Source: Panopea generosa (lineage: Eukaryota; Mollusca; Bivalvia; Adapedonta; Hiatellidae). From it: a stretch of DNA of 64,000 bases. The position numbers and the translations under genes are program-made. The DNA lies in assembly GCA_029582155.1 (NCBI GenBank), contig CM055901.1:24771657-24835656 (forward strand), given 5' to 3'. Under the pieces are notes generated by a model, which saw only the letters and a list, made by a program, of their open reading frames with translations, ran no database searches and was not told where the DNA came from. Shown here in pieces: positions 12,440 through 25,239 of the stretch (position 1 is its first letter; the number at the start of each line of letters is the position of its first letter).

Positions 12440-15400
12440 GGGAAAATGGTATAAAATGACCTTTAAAATACTTCACATCATTTGGATAGGGGGGAGAGTT
12501 AGGAAATATGGTACAAAATGATCTTTGAAATACTGCACTTAATTTGGATAGGGAGGGAGTTAGAAAATATGGTATAAAATTACCTTTAAAATACTGTATA
12601 TTATTTGGATAGTGGGAGAGTTAGGAAATACGGTAAAAAATAACTTTTAAAATACTGCACATTATTTGGATAGGGGAAGAGTTAGGAAATACGGTATAAA
12701 ATTACCTTTAAAATACTGTATATTATTTGGAACGTGGGAGATTTAGGAAATATGGTATAAAATTACCTTAAAATACTGCACATTATTTGGATAGGCCAGG
12801 GAGAGTTAGGAGATATGGTATTAAATTACCTTTAAATTACTGCACATTATTTGGATAGGGGAAGAGTTAGGAAATACGGTATAAAATTACCTTTAAAATA
12901 CTGCACATTTTTTGGATAGGGGGAGAGTTTGGAGGTATACAATATAAAATTACCTTTAAAATACTGCACATTATTTGGATAGGGGGAGAGTTAGGAAATA
13001 CGGTATTAATTACCTTTAAAATATTGCACATTTTTTGGATAGGGGGAGAGTTAGGAAATATGGTATAAAATTACCTTTAAAATACTGCACATTATTTGGA
13101 TAGTGGGAGAGTTAGGAAATACGGTATAAAATGACCTTTAATATACTGCAAATTATTTGGATAGGGGGAGAGTTAGGAAATATGGTATAAAATTACCTTT
13201 TAAATACTGCACATTATTTGGATAGAGGGAGTCAAGTTAGGAAATATGGTATAACATTACCTTTAAAATACTGTATATTATTTGGATAGTGGGAGAGTTA
13301 GGAAATACGGTATAAAATAACTTTTGAAATACTGCACATTATTTGGATAGGGGGAGAGTTAGGAAATACGGTATAAAATTACCTTTAAAATACTGTATAT
13401 TATTTGGAACGTGGGAGATTTAGGAAATATGGTATAAAATTACCTTAAAATACTGCACATTATTTGGATAGGCCAGGGAGAGTTAGGATATATGGTATTA
13501 AATTACCTTTAAATTACTGCACATTATTTGGATAGGGGAAGAGTTAGGAAATACGGTATAAAATTACCTTTAAAATACTGTACATTTTTTGGATAGGGGG
13601 AGAGTTTGGAGGTACAATATAAAATTACCTTTAAAATACTGCACATTATTTGGATAGGGGGAGAGTTAGGAAATACGGTATTAATTACCTTTAAAATATT
13701 GCACATTTTTTGGACAGGGGGAGAGTTAGGAAATACGGTATAAAATTACCTTTAAAATACTGCACATTATTTGGATAGTGGGAGAGTTAGGAAATATGGT
13801 ATAAATTACCTTTAAAATACTGCACATTATTTGGATAGTGGGAGAGTTAGGAAATATGGTATAAAATTACCTTTAAAATACTGCACATTACTTGGATAGG
13901 GGGAGAGTTAGGAAATATGGAATAAAATTACCATTGAAATACTGCACATTATTTGGATAGTGGGAGAGTTAGGAAATATGGTATAAAATTACCTTTAAAA
14001 CACTGCACATTATTTGGATAGGGGGAGAGTTAGGAAATACGGTATAAAATTACCTTTAAAATACTGCACATTATTTGCATAGGGGGAGAGTTAGGAAATA
14101 CGGTATGAATTACCTTTAAAATACTGTATATTATTTGGATAGGCGGAGAGTTAGGAAATATGGTATAAATTACCTTTAAAATACTGCACATTACTTGGAT
14201 AGGGGGAGAGTTAGGAAATATAGAATAAAACTACCATTGAAATACTGCACATTATTTGGATAGTGGGAGAGTTAGGAAATATGGTATAAAATTACCTTTA
14301 AAACACTGCACATTATTTGGATAGGGGGAGAGTTAGGAAATACGGTATGAATTACCTTTAAAATACTGCACATTATTTGGATAGGGGGAGAGTTAGGAAA
14401 TACGGTATGAATTACCTTTAAAATACTGCACATTATTTGGATAGGGGGACAGTTAGGAAATATGGTATAATATTACCTTTAAAATACTGCACATTATTTG
14501 GATAGGGGGAGAGTTAGGAAATATGGTAAAAAAATTACCTTTAAAATACTGCACATTATTTGCATAGGGGGAGAGTTAGGAAATACGGTATAAAATTACC
14601 TTTAAAATACTGTATATTATTTGGATAGTGGGAGAGTTAAGAAATATGGTATAAAATTACCTTTAAAATACTGCACATTATTTGGATAGGGGGAGAGTTT
14701 GGAGGTAAAATATAAAATTACCTTTAAATTACTGCACATTATTTGCATAGTGGAGAGTTAGGAAATACGGTATAAAAATACTTTTAAAATACTGCACGTT
14801 ATTTGCATAGGGGGAGAGTTAGGAAATATGGTATTAATTACCTTTAAAATACTGCACATTATTTGGATAGGGAGAGAGTTTAGAAATATGGTATAAAATG
14901 TCCTTTAAAATACTGCACATTATTTGCATAGGGGTAGAGTTAGGAAATAGGGTATTAATTACCTTTAAGATACTGCACATTTTTTGCAGAGTGGGAGAGT
15001 TAGGAAATAGGGTATTAATTACCTTTAAAATACTGCATATTATTTGGATAGGGGGAGAGTAAAGAAATACAGTATAAAATTACCTTTAAAATACAGCACA
15101 TTATTTGGTTAGAGGGAGAGTTAGGAAATATGGTATTTAATTACCTTTAAAATACTGCACATTATTTGGTTAGGGGGAGAGTTAGGAAATATGGTATAAA
15201 ATGTCCTTTAAAATACTGCACATTATTTGGTTAGGGGAGAGTTAGGAAATACGGTATAAAATGTCCTTTAAAATACTGCACATTTTTTGGATAGGGGTAG
15301 AGTTATGAAATACGGTATAAAATTACCTTTAATATACTGCACATTATTTGGATAGGGGAGAGTTAGGAAATACAGTATTAAATTACCTTTAAAATGCTGC

Positions 15401-15598
15401 ACATTATTTGGATAGGGGAGAGTTAGGAAATACAGTATTAAATTACCTTTAAAATACTGCACATTATTTGGTTAGGGCAGAGTTGGGAAATATGGTATAA
15501 AATGTCCTTTAAAATACTGCATATTTTTTGGATAGGGGTAGAGTTATGAAAAACAGTATAAAATGTCCTTTAAAATACTGCACATTCTTTGGATATAT
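12440..15598. repeat. 61-bp minisatellite
   Basis: About 51 units with core AGAGTTAGGAAATACGGTAT and AAATACTGCACATTATTTGG. A variant unit with ATAGGCCAGGG occurs at 12,793 and 13,471, and neighbouring variants repeat in the same order, so part of the array was duplicated as a block of about 677 bp. Confidence 0.97.
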
Positions 15599-17220
15599 TT
15601 GATGATTCAAAAGTTAAAGACATAATAAAGAGAAATAATGCCTGTTCCTAAATCCTTACCAAACTTATAAAACAAGCTGCCAACAGAAGTCTTACATAAC
15701 ATATTTTATTGTGATGATTTATCTTCTGAACAAGATAGAACCTTCATACAACCCTACAGAGAGGATTAAAATGAAACTCCTGAAAATCTTTTCCCAAGTA
15801 CAGCTCATCATTTATAGCAAAGCTCACTCTCACAGTTTCTCCCTCACAGTTGACCTAGCTTGTTTTTCATCTTGATGATACCATTTACAAATATGTAAGA
15901 CACAGATCAGCTGGCAAGTATAATGTCCAGTCTGACCAATAGGGCTGTGCACTGGCACTTTTTTTCATTTCCAATGCTTATCGCGATGCTTCATTTTCAG
16001 AGCGATACGTATCACGATACATATTGCCTGTGAAAATAAAAGGCGATGCATATTGCAATATTTAAGTCACGATGCAATGCGCAACACGATACTTATTTTT
16101 AAACTGTATCTTATGCAATCACCATGATTGTTTAATAAGGTGTATGTTACGAATAACTATGCTCGTATGCAACTTAAAAGTATCTTTATTAATAGAGAAC
16201 AACAGAATTTATTACACTGCATAACTGCAACAACGACGAAATAAACATAGTGGGATAGTACCTGATGTTGAAGGAAATGGTGTCTGTAAAAATAAAAAAT
16301 TCCGAAAATTCGTCTTGCTTTTAAAAAAAAACATTCTTTTTTGTTTGTTAATTTATATGTTTAATCAAGAATTGAATTGCGATTCAGGATATCTGGCAAT
16401 CATACCAATGCATCGTAGGTCTAAAGAATGCTCTGCATCATGATCTATTTGAAGTCTTACTTAACACCTGATACACACATCCAGCGCTGCATCGATAAAG
16501 TGTTAAACCTCTTCTGACCAAGGACTGTGTTAAGTTGGTAAAAATATATTCTACATAAAATACCTTCAAAAGGAAAATGGACTGGTTCAAAAAAAATATC
16601 GTCTATATCGTCTGTTATAGAAATTTTCTTTTTTAACCAGCAGCAAGGCATAACAATAACAATAGATACTGTGTAGACAGAACCTCATTTCTGAAAGGAA
16701 ATACCTAAAGAAAGGTTTCAGAAATAAAAGATTTTGTTCCAGTAAACAATTTTAAAACTCACCAAGATTCAATCATATTTAAACCCACTACTGCAGATGC
16801 AACTGTGAGGTTATACTCCTTGTTTAAACAAAATAATGGAAATGTCACTATCATGTTCTGGGAAAAATGCAAATCTAGGTTTTTAGCGATAACTTCAGTT
16901 TCACTGGATAAAGATTTTGTGCTGATTCAGAAAACCAAGTCACGATTTGATACTGTATTGTATGTCTGGTGTTTAGCATTGTTTTCAGTGATTTGCTCGA
17001 GATAGTATTAAAGGGTTGTCATACTGAAACATCTTGCCTCAGACACATGGTATTATACCTAACCCAGCGGCATTATAATGAAACTGGGCTACAATTTTAG
17101 TACAGGTATGTCCCACTAACAAACTCAGGACCCACATGTGAAGTGGACGCTGTACCACCTGATAATAGCTGGTAAACAGAAGACTGGAGTTCACATGCTT
17201 CAAACTTCAGACAATGCAGG
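15599..17220. other. Mostly unique; one CGATAC-rich stretch
   Basis: At about 15,945-16,120 CGATACGTATCACGATACAT and related words are crowded after TAGGGCTGTGCACTGGC, a composition I associate with remnants of hAT-type DNA elements. No matching right end was found, so the family is unproven. No gene recognised. Confidence 0.4.
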
Positions 17221-17286
17221 GCGGTAGTGTAACGGATAGGGTGTTGGCGACTATGCCAGAGGTTGTACGTTTGATCAGATGACCTC
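17221..17286 (+). mobile_element. tRNA-like head (SINE or tRNA pseudogene)
   Basis: GGGCGGTAGTGTAACGGATA has an A-box-like TAGTGTAACGGATAGG, followed at tRNA spacing by GGTTGTACGTTTGATCAGAT as a degenerate B box. There is no acceptor-stem pairing good enough for a working tRNA and no body shared with the other SINEs here. Confidence 0.5.
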
Positions 17287-17604
17287 TTGAAAGAACAATA
17301 GTCATAAAAAATGAACTAGAGAACGATTCACAAAAGCTCTAAGCTTAGGTTGCAATCAAGTGAAAATAAATTACTACAAATCAAATTACAGACAATCTAA
17401 TACTTTCTTCAAACAACATATTTTTTACCAGCTTAATTGTACAAAACACATCCATACCTATTGATAGTATCAGTTAATCTGGAGTAAATTAAATAATAAT
17501 TTCAGATATCTTTACAGTTACAGCATTTCCGTAGCCATACATGTAGCTATAATTTTCTGACACCTTCTAACGGTAAAAATACTTTCACCACAACTATTAT
17601 ATAC

Positions 17605-17790
17605 AGTCAAACCTGGCTAAATGGCCACCTCTATTTAGAGCAGCCATTTGCCTTAAGCAGCCATTTGCTTTTTCCCATTTCTATGTTTTCAGAGCAAAAT
17701 AACCTGCATTATTTAATTAAGCAACAACCTGTCTTAAAAGGCCACTTTTGCACCTTCCCTAAACTGGCTGCTAAAGACAGAATTAGCTGT
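17605..17790 (+). mobile_element. DNA-transposon-like remnant
   Basis: ACAGTCAAACCTGGCTAAAT followed by repeated GGCCACCT and GCAGCCATTTGC words is a widespread invertebrate repeat motif resembling a TIR end. No second end was found. Low certainty. Confidence 0.35.
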
Positions 17791-19387
17791 ACTTGTAATC
17801 CTTTCTTTATTAAAAAACTAAAATTAAATCCACATAGAAACCTTTCAAAATATTGACTTGCACCAAACCTCATTCCGGTACCCAGCAATTAAAGATTCTG
17901 ATTATATAGTAAACTGTTGCACTGTTGGGAAGGTCAATATAATTTGAAAAGAATTTCCTATACAAATATGTATCCTAATATACGACATGGGGCTGATATT
18001 GATATTTCTTGTAAATCTATATTCTCTCAATGAAATGTCATGTTAATTACGGTTCCCTGTAGAGGCCATCAATCAATTAAGAGTAGGTTTCTATCATGAA
18101 AACCAATATATGGTCAGGTGAATGTGTCATACAAAGAACTGAGACTCGGGTATTTTACTTCTCAGCAAAATCTGAAAAAAGGTACTTAACTGTGTATTGA
18201 AGTGTGCATACTTTAGTGAAGTATACCAACTTCACCAAATATGTAATGAAGTGAACAAATGTGACCACTTTGAAGTTGATCTGTAATTGACCATACAGTA
18301 TTTGTAAGCGAAAAACCTTCTGAACATTTAGTAACTTTTCAATATGTTCAGACTATTTCTCACTTCAAATAATTTTGCTCTATTTTCCTAACACCAAAAT
18401 GCAATATCTGAATGAAATATCACCAATTCTTCAATCAGTAAAACTGTTCAAACATCAATTCTTAAACCATGAAAAGAACAAAAACAATAATTGAATTGAA
18501 TTGAAAGTAGATTTTTTTTCTCGAAATAACTTTGAAATTCAGTAATTTGAATTAAATATTAAAATCAAATTATTACTGAGAAAAAAAACAGCAAAATGGT
18601 TTTGCACTAAAGTGAAATCTATAGGAAACTAATCGTTCATTTTAACCAGACAATGCACTGTTATCATTGAAAGCAAATTCATCTATTACTTTTTTATATC
18701 TTGCAATGAAACTTAGAACCCATCCCTACATTTCACTTCTGACGGGTAAACAAGTTTATCAGGTAACTAAATGATATATGATTCTGTTATATCTTCTACA
18801 TAAACTGTTATACAAGTTCAATTTAATTCACTTAAAATGAACTTGTTTAATATGGTTACTTCCCTGAGGAAGATTTTTGAATGAAAATATTAATAAACTG
18901 TTATATACCTCAGATTTAAGACATTTCACTTGGAATTAACAAAATGCACAAAAAAACTAAAATTGATTTGTTAACTTTGTAACATGTAAGTTCAGATGAA
19001 CCTATGATTGGTAAAGTCGTAACATAATCTATAATCATTTGTAATGTGTCTTCGTTGGACTGACATGATTTCAGATATAATCAACATGTAAGCAGTGAAC
19101 ATGATTGTAATTTTATCCGTGAGGAACGAAACTGGCGTTAATAGTGAATATAATGTTCTTACTAACAAAAAGTGTTTAAAGGTATGTATGCATGAAACAA
19201 ATATCACAGCTTCAGTAACAGTAAGGTGATCAAAAATTCAGTGATAATTATTTTAGAAAAAAAAAATTCACATTGCAAGCACTCTGTAATCAATATAGCA
19301 GAGATCTCAGAGCTCTTGTGCTCCAATTACCCTGAATTAATATTAATAGTAGTAGACAAAATGAAAAGTATTCGAATTAATCATCAG
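17791..19387. other. Unique AT-rich sequence, no gene seen
   Basis: Nothing recognisable on either strand. Probably part of the last visible dystrobrevin intron. Confidence 0.5.
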
Positions 19388-21955
19388 CCTGTAAACACCA
19401 GAATACTTTGTAAAGGCTGGTAAACATCAGAAGACTTTGTAAAGGCTGGTAAACATCAGAATACTTTGTAAAGACTGGTAAACACCAGAATACTTTGTAA
19501 AGGCTGGTAAACATCAGAATACTTTGTAAAGGCTGGTAAACATCGGAAGACTTTGTAAAGACTGGTAAACATCAGAATACTTTGTAAAGACTGGTAAACA
19601 TCAGAAGACTTTGTAAGGGCTGGTAAACATCAGAAGACTTTGTTAAGACGGGTACACATCAGAAGAATTTGTAAAGACTGGTACACATCAGAAGAATTTG
19701 TAAAGACTAGTAAAATCAGAAGACTTTGTAAAGACTGATAAACATCAGAAGACTTTGTAAAGGCTGGTAAATATCAGAAGACTTTCTTAAGCCTGGTAAA
19801 CATTAGAAGACTTTGTAAAGACTGGTATATATCAGAAGACTTTGTAAAGACTGGTAAATATCAGAAGACTTTGTAAAGGCTGGTAAACATCAGAAGACTT
19901 TGTAAAGAATATATTGTATATCTGAAGACTTTGTAAAGGCTGGAAAACTTCTGAAGACTTTGCAAAGGCTTGTAAACATCAAAATACTTTGTAAAGGCTT
20001 TGTACAGACTATTAAACATCAGAATACTTTGTAAAGGCTGGTGAACATCAGAAGGCTTTGTAAAGGCTGGTAAACATCAGAAGACTTTGTAAAGACTGGT
20101 AAACATCAGAAGACTTTGTGAAGGCTGGTGAACATCAGAATACTTTTGTAAAGGCTGTTAAATATCAGAAGTCTTTGTAAAGACTGGTTAATATCAGAAG
20201 ACTTTGTAAAGGCTGGTAAACATCAAAATACTTTGTAAAGGCCTATAAAATCAAAAGACTTTGTAAAGGCTGATAAACATCAGAAGACTTTGTAAAGACT
20301 GGTAAACATCAGAAGACTTTGTGAAGACTGGTGAACATCAGAAGACTTTGTAAACGCTGGTGAACATCAGAAGACTTTGTAAAGGCTGGTAAACATCAAA
20401 ATACTTTGTAAAGGTTGATAAAAATCAAAAGACTTTGTAAAGGCTGATACACATCAGAAGACTTTGTAAAGACTGGTAAACATCAGAAGACTTTGTGAAG
20501 GCTGGTTAACATCATATGACTTTGTAAAGCCGATAAACATCAAAAGACTTTGCAAAGGCTTATTAACATTAAAATACTTTGAAAAGACTGATAAACATCA
20601 GAACACTTTGTAAAGACTGGTAAACATCAGGAGACTTTGTAAAGGCTGGTGAACATCACAATACTTTGTAAAGGCAGATAAACATCAAAAGACTTTGTAA
20701 AGGCTGATAAACATCAAAATACTTTGTAAAGACTGGTAAACATCAGAAGTCTTTGTAAAGACTGGTGAATATCAGAAGACTTTGTAAAGACTGGTAAACA
20801 TCAGGAGACTTTGTAAAGTCTGGTGAACATCACAATACTTTGTAAAGGCGGATAAACATCAAAAGACTTTGTAAAGGCTGATAAACATCAAAATACTTTG
20901 TAAAGGCTGGTAAACATCAGAAGTCTTTGTAAAGACTGGTAAACATCAGAAGACTTTGTAAAGACTGGTAAACATCAGAAGACTTTGTAAAGGCTGGTAA
21001 ACATGAAAATATTTTGTAAAGGCCGATAAACATCAAAAGACTTTGTAAAGGTTGATAAACATCAAAATACTTTGTAAAGACTGGTAAACATCTGAAGAAT
21101 TTGTAAAGGCTGGTAAACACCAGAAGACTTTGTAAAGGCTGGTATATATCAGAAGACTTTGTGAAGGCTGGTGAACATCAGAAGACTTTGTAAAGGCTGG
21201 TAAAGATCAGAAGACTTTGTATGGGCTGGTAAACACCAGAAGACTTTGTAAAGGCTGGTAAATATCAGAAGACTTTGTGAAGGCTGGTGAACATCAGAAG
21301 ACTTTGTAAAGGCTGGTAAAGATCAGAAGACTTTGTATGGGCTGGTAAACATCAGAAGACTTTGTAAAGGCTGGTAAATATCAGAAGACTTTGTAAAGGC
21401 TGGTTAACATCAGAAGACTTTGTAAGGGCTGGTAAACATCAGAAGGCTTTGTAAAGACTGATAAACATCAGAAGACTTTGTGAAGGCTGGTGAACATCAG
21501 AAGACTTTGTAAAGGCTTGTAAACATCAGAAGACTTTGTAAGGGCTGGTAAATATCAAAAGACTACTTTGTAAAGGCTGGTAAACAGCAGAAGACTTTGT
21601 AAAGGCTGGCAAACATCAGAAGACTTTGTAAGGGCTGGTAAACATCAGAAGACTATGTAAAGGCTGGTAAATATCAGAAAACTTTGTAAAGGCTGGTAAA
21701 CATCAGAAGACTTTGTAAAAATTGGTAAATATCAGAAAACTTTGTAAAGCCTTGTAAACACCAAAATACTTTGTAAAGACTGGTAAATATCAGAAGACTT
21801 TATAAAGGCTGGTAAACATCAGAAGACTCTGTAAAGGCTGATAAACATCAGAAGACTTTGTAAAGGCTGGTAAACATCAGAAGACTTTGTAAAGACTGGT
21901 GAACATCAGAAGACTTTGTAAAGGCTGGTAAACATCAAAAGACTTTGAAAACTTT
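19388..21955. repeat. 29-bp minisatellite
   Basis: About 88 units with core GGCTGGTAAACATCAGAAGA and CTTTGTAAA. Units vary at several positions (GGCTG/GACTG, GAAGA/AAATA), and longer blocks recur (for example near 20,640 and 20,800). No spacers, so not CRISPR. Confidence 0.97.
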
Positions 21956-22570
21956 TGAACAAAAACATACTTTTTAAAGTTTTCTCTTTATAACACAATG
22001 TTAGACTGTGACCTCTGTGGTGGTCCCAAATTTGATCCAGAGATTGGGCTTGAACAAAACTGGCAAATGCAAATACATCAGCTAATGCAAATATTTTCAA
22101 CAAAAAAATATCTCTGTAATATAGTCTCCTACACAACAGAAACATACATGTGAAGTTTGAGTTTAACTGGCTTGAGTGGTTACAGAGAAAGTGCTGCTAA
22201 CAGACGACAGCTAGATGACGGATAACACACCATCACATAAGCCCCTGTAACCTTTGACAAGTAGAACTAGAAATCATCTTCAATAGACCCCAGCCCCTTT
22301 TTTTGAACAAACTTGAAATCCCTACTCATAGGGATCTTTAATACCTGTTGGAATATCATTAGGTGATACTGCATGCAAAATATCAAAACTGCAGACATTG
22401 TAGTTTCCAATATGAACAGTCTGGGTCTTCACTTTAATAAACATCAAAGAGTTTTTTCATACCAACTTTGGTAAAAATCTGTTTAAGAGAAGAATTTGTT
22501 GTAGCAAGACAGACAAACGACAGACACAGGGTGATCAAAATAGCTCACCTTGAGATATGCTCGGGTAAGC
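21956..22570 (+). mobile_element. Two Pearl-like repeat ends
   Basis: GAAGTTTGAGTTTAACTGGC, GTTACAGAGAAAGTGCTGCT and AACAGACGACAG before 22,250 match the right end of the repeat at 25,240-27,040. A second end follows at about 22,260-22,570, with GACAAACGACAGACACAGGG and AATAGCTCACCTTGAG. Fragments only. Confidence 0.6.
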
Positions 22571-23462
22571 TAACAACCCAGTCTCTAAACTCTAACACAC
22601 ACTAATAACTTTGTTCCCTCACTGCATTTCAATTTTGAAAAGCAGTTTTTTCAGCAGAGATAAGCTACCTTTATTCATAAGGAGATGTTTCCAACACCTA
22701 CAAAAGTTTCACCAGCTGCTTCATCTTTCCATTATCTTAAAGATAGACTAAGATTATGTTTATATTCATTTTTAGCATTCACCCATTGTAAGATTCATTT
22801 GAAGTAAATTTTATTCAAAGCCTTATTGTCCCCAAATATTGACATTCAGACAGCGTTTATTGCTCAGTTCAAACCGAGACAGATAAAAAATTAAACACTG
22901 TCAAGATGTCATCTATTATTCGTCAGGAGATGGGATTCATTACAATAACATTTCCAACATCTCAGAACAATCCTACGACATCTCAGAATATGTCAGATCA
23001 GTGTGTAATTTGATACTTTATTTTTAAAACACCATGTTTCCCTTTTGCATTTGTTTTATAATTAAGCCGAGTGTGTAAATTTATGATTAACTTTACAGTA
23101 AAGGTCATGGACTAAATATCATTGATAATTACAACATCGCATTGGGATGTATCATAGAAAAAGTGGGTCCCCTCAAGGAATTATATAGAGAAAGAGTGGC
23201 AACTGATCGAGATTTTGTGAATGCTACCCCTTTCAAACCAACACAGATGTTATTGCAGTCAAAGGTCAGACTAAGATGTTGTGGTGGAATACTAAGATGT
23301 TGACAGGTGTGGTCACGAGCAAATCATAGCGAATATGGTTTAAAGAATAATGACTGTGGTAGCCCCATGACCTGTACCTTTGTCCTTATGACTGCAAAAT
23401 ATCAAAACTGTATATGCCACCCCAGACGTAATATATGAATATAATACAGATATACAACTTAC
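22571..23462. other. Intron after E8, no feature seen
   Basis: Unique sequence. The expected coiled-coil exon was looked for on the minus strand and not found. Confidence 0.5.
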
Positions 23463-23574
23463 AGCATTTTTGGAATCTGCTGCTAGTCTCGCTGCATATC
23501 TAGCTATGAGTCTGTGTTCGTCATCCATACCTGGGCCTGTCACACTTGTGAGTCCTACACTTGATTTCCCAGGG
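23463..23574 (-). CDS. DTNB: Dystrobrevin exon E8: conserved HRLIARYAARLAA block
   Basis: 112 bp: C completes Ser, then 37 codons. It reads PGKSSVGLTSVTGPGMDDEH followed by RLIARYAARLAADSKNA. DDEHRLIARYAARLAADS is almost identical to vertebrate DEEHRLIARYAARLAAES, the segment just before the coiled coil that binds dystrophin. The acceptor is TTTTTTGCAG. The donor is AATGCT|GTAAGTTG with GT at 23,462-23,461. The longer vertebrate segment LLARAAPAFLKGKGIQYSLN through VLIGLYVNML, which in some isoforms lies between the linker and this block, is absent here although E7 and E8 join in phase. The coiled-coil exons that should follow were not recognised below 23,462. Confidence 0.94.
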
Positions 23575-23942
23575 CTGCAAAAAATAAAATATGCAAACAT
23601 GTGCAATTATAACATGTCAGTTTTCACCCTGACATGGATAATGTTTCACAAGATGGAATGGATTGCAGCAGTGGTAGTTGCAAATGTTATATGTGTGTGT
23701 ATTAAATTACACTGTGTTTAGCATGTTTTAACTACAGCACAGATTACACTAAGTGCTGTCACACATGATAAATGAACTATAGTCATCACCAGAGCCTCGG
23801 TATCAAAACCTCTGATTGGAGTATTCTTTTCACAACTTAACAACTATTCAATCTTCTTATAATTTTCTAGATTGGTGGATCCACTTGAAACAACAGTGAC
23901 TGCTCAGTTTATACTGAACTGTTAACAAGATTTATAAATTTG

Positions 23943-24455
23943 CTGTATGGTTGTTTCACTATATGTTTATGGTTGGTTTGCTATATATTCATGGTTGGTT
24001 TGCAATATGTTTATGGTTGGTATGTTTATGGTTGGTTTGCTATATGTTTATGGTTGGTTCGCTATATGTTTACGGTTGGTTTGCTATATGTTTACAGTTA
24101 GTTCGCTATATGTTTATGGTTGGTTTGCTATATGTTTATGGTTGATTTGCTATATGTTTATGGTTAGTTTGCTATATGTTTATGATTAGTTTGCTATATG
24201 TTTATGGTTGGTTTGCTATATGTTTATGGTTGGTTCGCTATATGTTTACGGTTGGTTTGCTATATGTTTATGGTTGGTTAACTATATGTTTATGGCTGGT
24301 TTGCTATATGTTTATGGTTGGTTCGCTATATGTTTATGGTTTGTTTTCTATATGTTTATGGCTAGTTCGCTATATATTTATGGTCGGTTTGCTATATGTT
24401 TACGGTTGGTTCGCTATATGTTTACGGTTGGTTCGCTATATGTTTATGATATCAA
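23943..24455. repeat. 22-bp minisatellite in the E7-E8 intron
   Basis: About 23 units of TTTATGGTTGGTTTGCTATA plus TG. The period is not a multiple of three, so every frame cycles through the same peptide. It lies about 370 bp upstream of the E8 acceptor and does not include it. Confidence 0.96.
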
Positions 24456-25031
24456 TTAGCTTCAGAACTTCTTTTCTTGACCTCAATCACAAGATGAAAC
24501 AGTACATAAAAAGACAAATGTAGAAGTAGTTAGATAGTGCATCTTATTTGTGTTTTGTTGTTGACACTTTGCATTTACAATCTCATTATAGCTGATCAGT
24601 TCACATTTATCCCAGGTCTGATATATGCAAATATATCTCTCATAATCACTGTCTGAGACTGATCAACTGATTAGTCAGATATGGATTAGCCTTAATGCTA
24701 ACTTTCTGAATAATCATTTAAATGGTACACAGGAAGTTTAAATATATAAATTAATACTATGTACTGATATTGTACTGATATTTGAATAAATCATTTAACA
24801 GTCTGCAAGTGAACCACAAATTAAATATTAATCAAACTACATCAGCGCAGAATCCAGATACCTCATTAAGTCATACCATTTAAAATTATAGAGTTATTTG
24901 TTTGGTAACACAATGTTTTGTTATCGGTAATTATATCCATATAACATTAGCCAACACACTAAACGTGTGCAGTTACTGAAATCCAACCCTGGTGATTGAA
25001 GCCAATGTGACAACTATGAACATTTAAATAC
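24456..25031. other. E7-E8 intron, unique part
   Basis: No repeat or additional exon recognised. Specifically, no coding for the vertebrate segment that precedes the RLDEEHRLIARY block. Confidence 0.5.
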
Positions 25032-25121
25032 CTTCTGTGGATTAGAGAGCTGTCTAGTGATCCTACATCTGGAGATATGTCCCTATGGAAACCATTCCTC
25101 ACTGTACTAGGTGTGGCTGGT
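25032..25121 (-). CDS. DTNB: Dystrobrevin exon E7: proline/serine-rich linker
   Basis: 90 bp: A completes Val, then 29 codons, then AG. It reads PATPSTVRNGFHRDISPDVG followed by SLDSSLIHR. The match to the vertebrate segment VPPRPVTSMNDTLFSHSVPSS is weak but collinear, and it lies where that segment is expected. Support comes from the TATTTCAG acceptor, the AGAAG|GTATTT donor (GT at 25,031-25,030), perfect phase with E6 (GT|A) and E8 (AG|C), and an open frame. The exon follows a 12.7-kb intron full of dispersed repeats. Confidence 0.85.
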
Positions 25122-25239
25122 CTGAAATATAATATAGGAAAACAATTGTAAAGGCCATAATAAATTGATTCTTAGATTTTCATCCTAACCGCCTATTTTT
25201 TTTTACCAGTCCCCGTCAAATTCTATTATCAAAAATAAG

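Noticed and set aside
22705-22745. Minus-strand mini-exon MERMKQLVKLL resembling the dystrobrevin coiled coil
   Set aside because: Only about a dozen residues, weak match, poor splice borders and unclear phase after E8.
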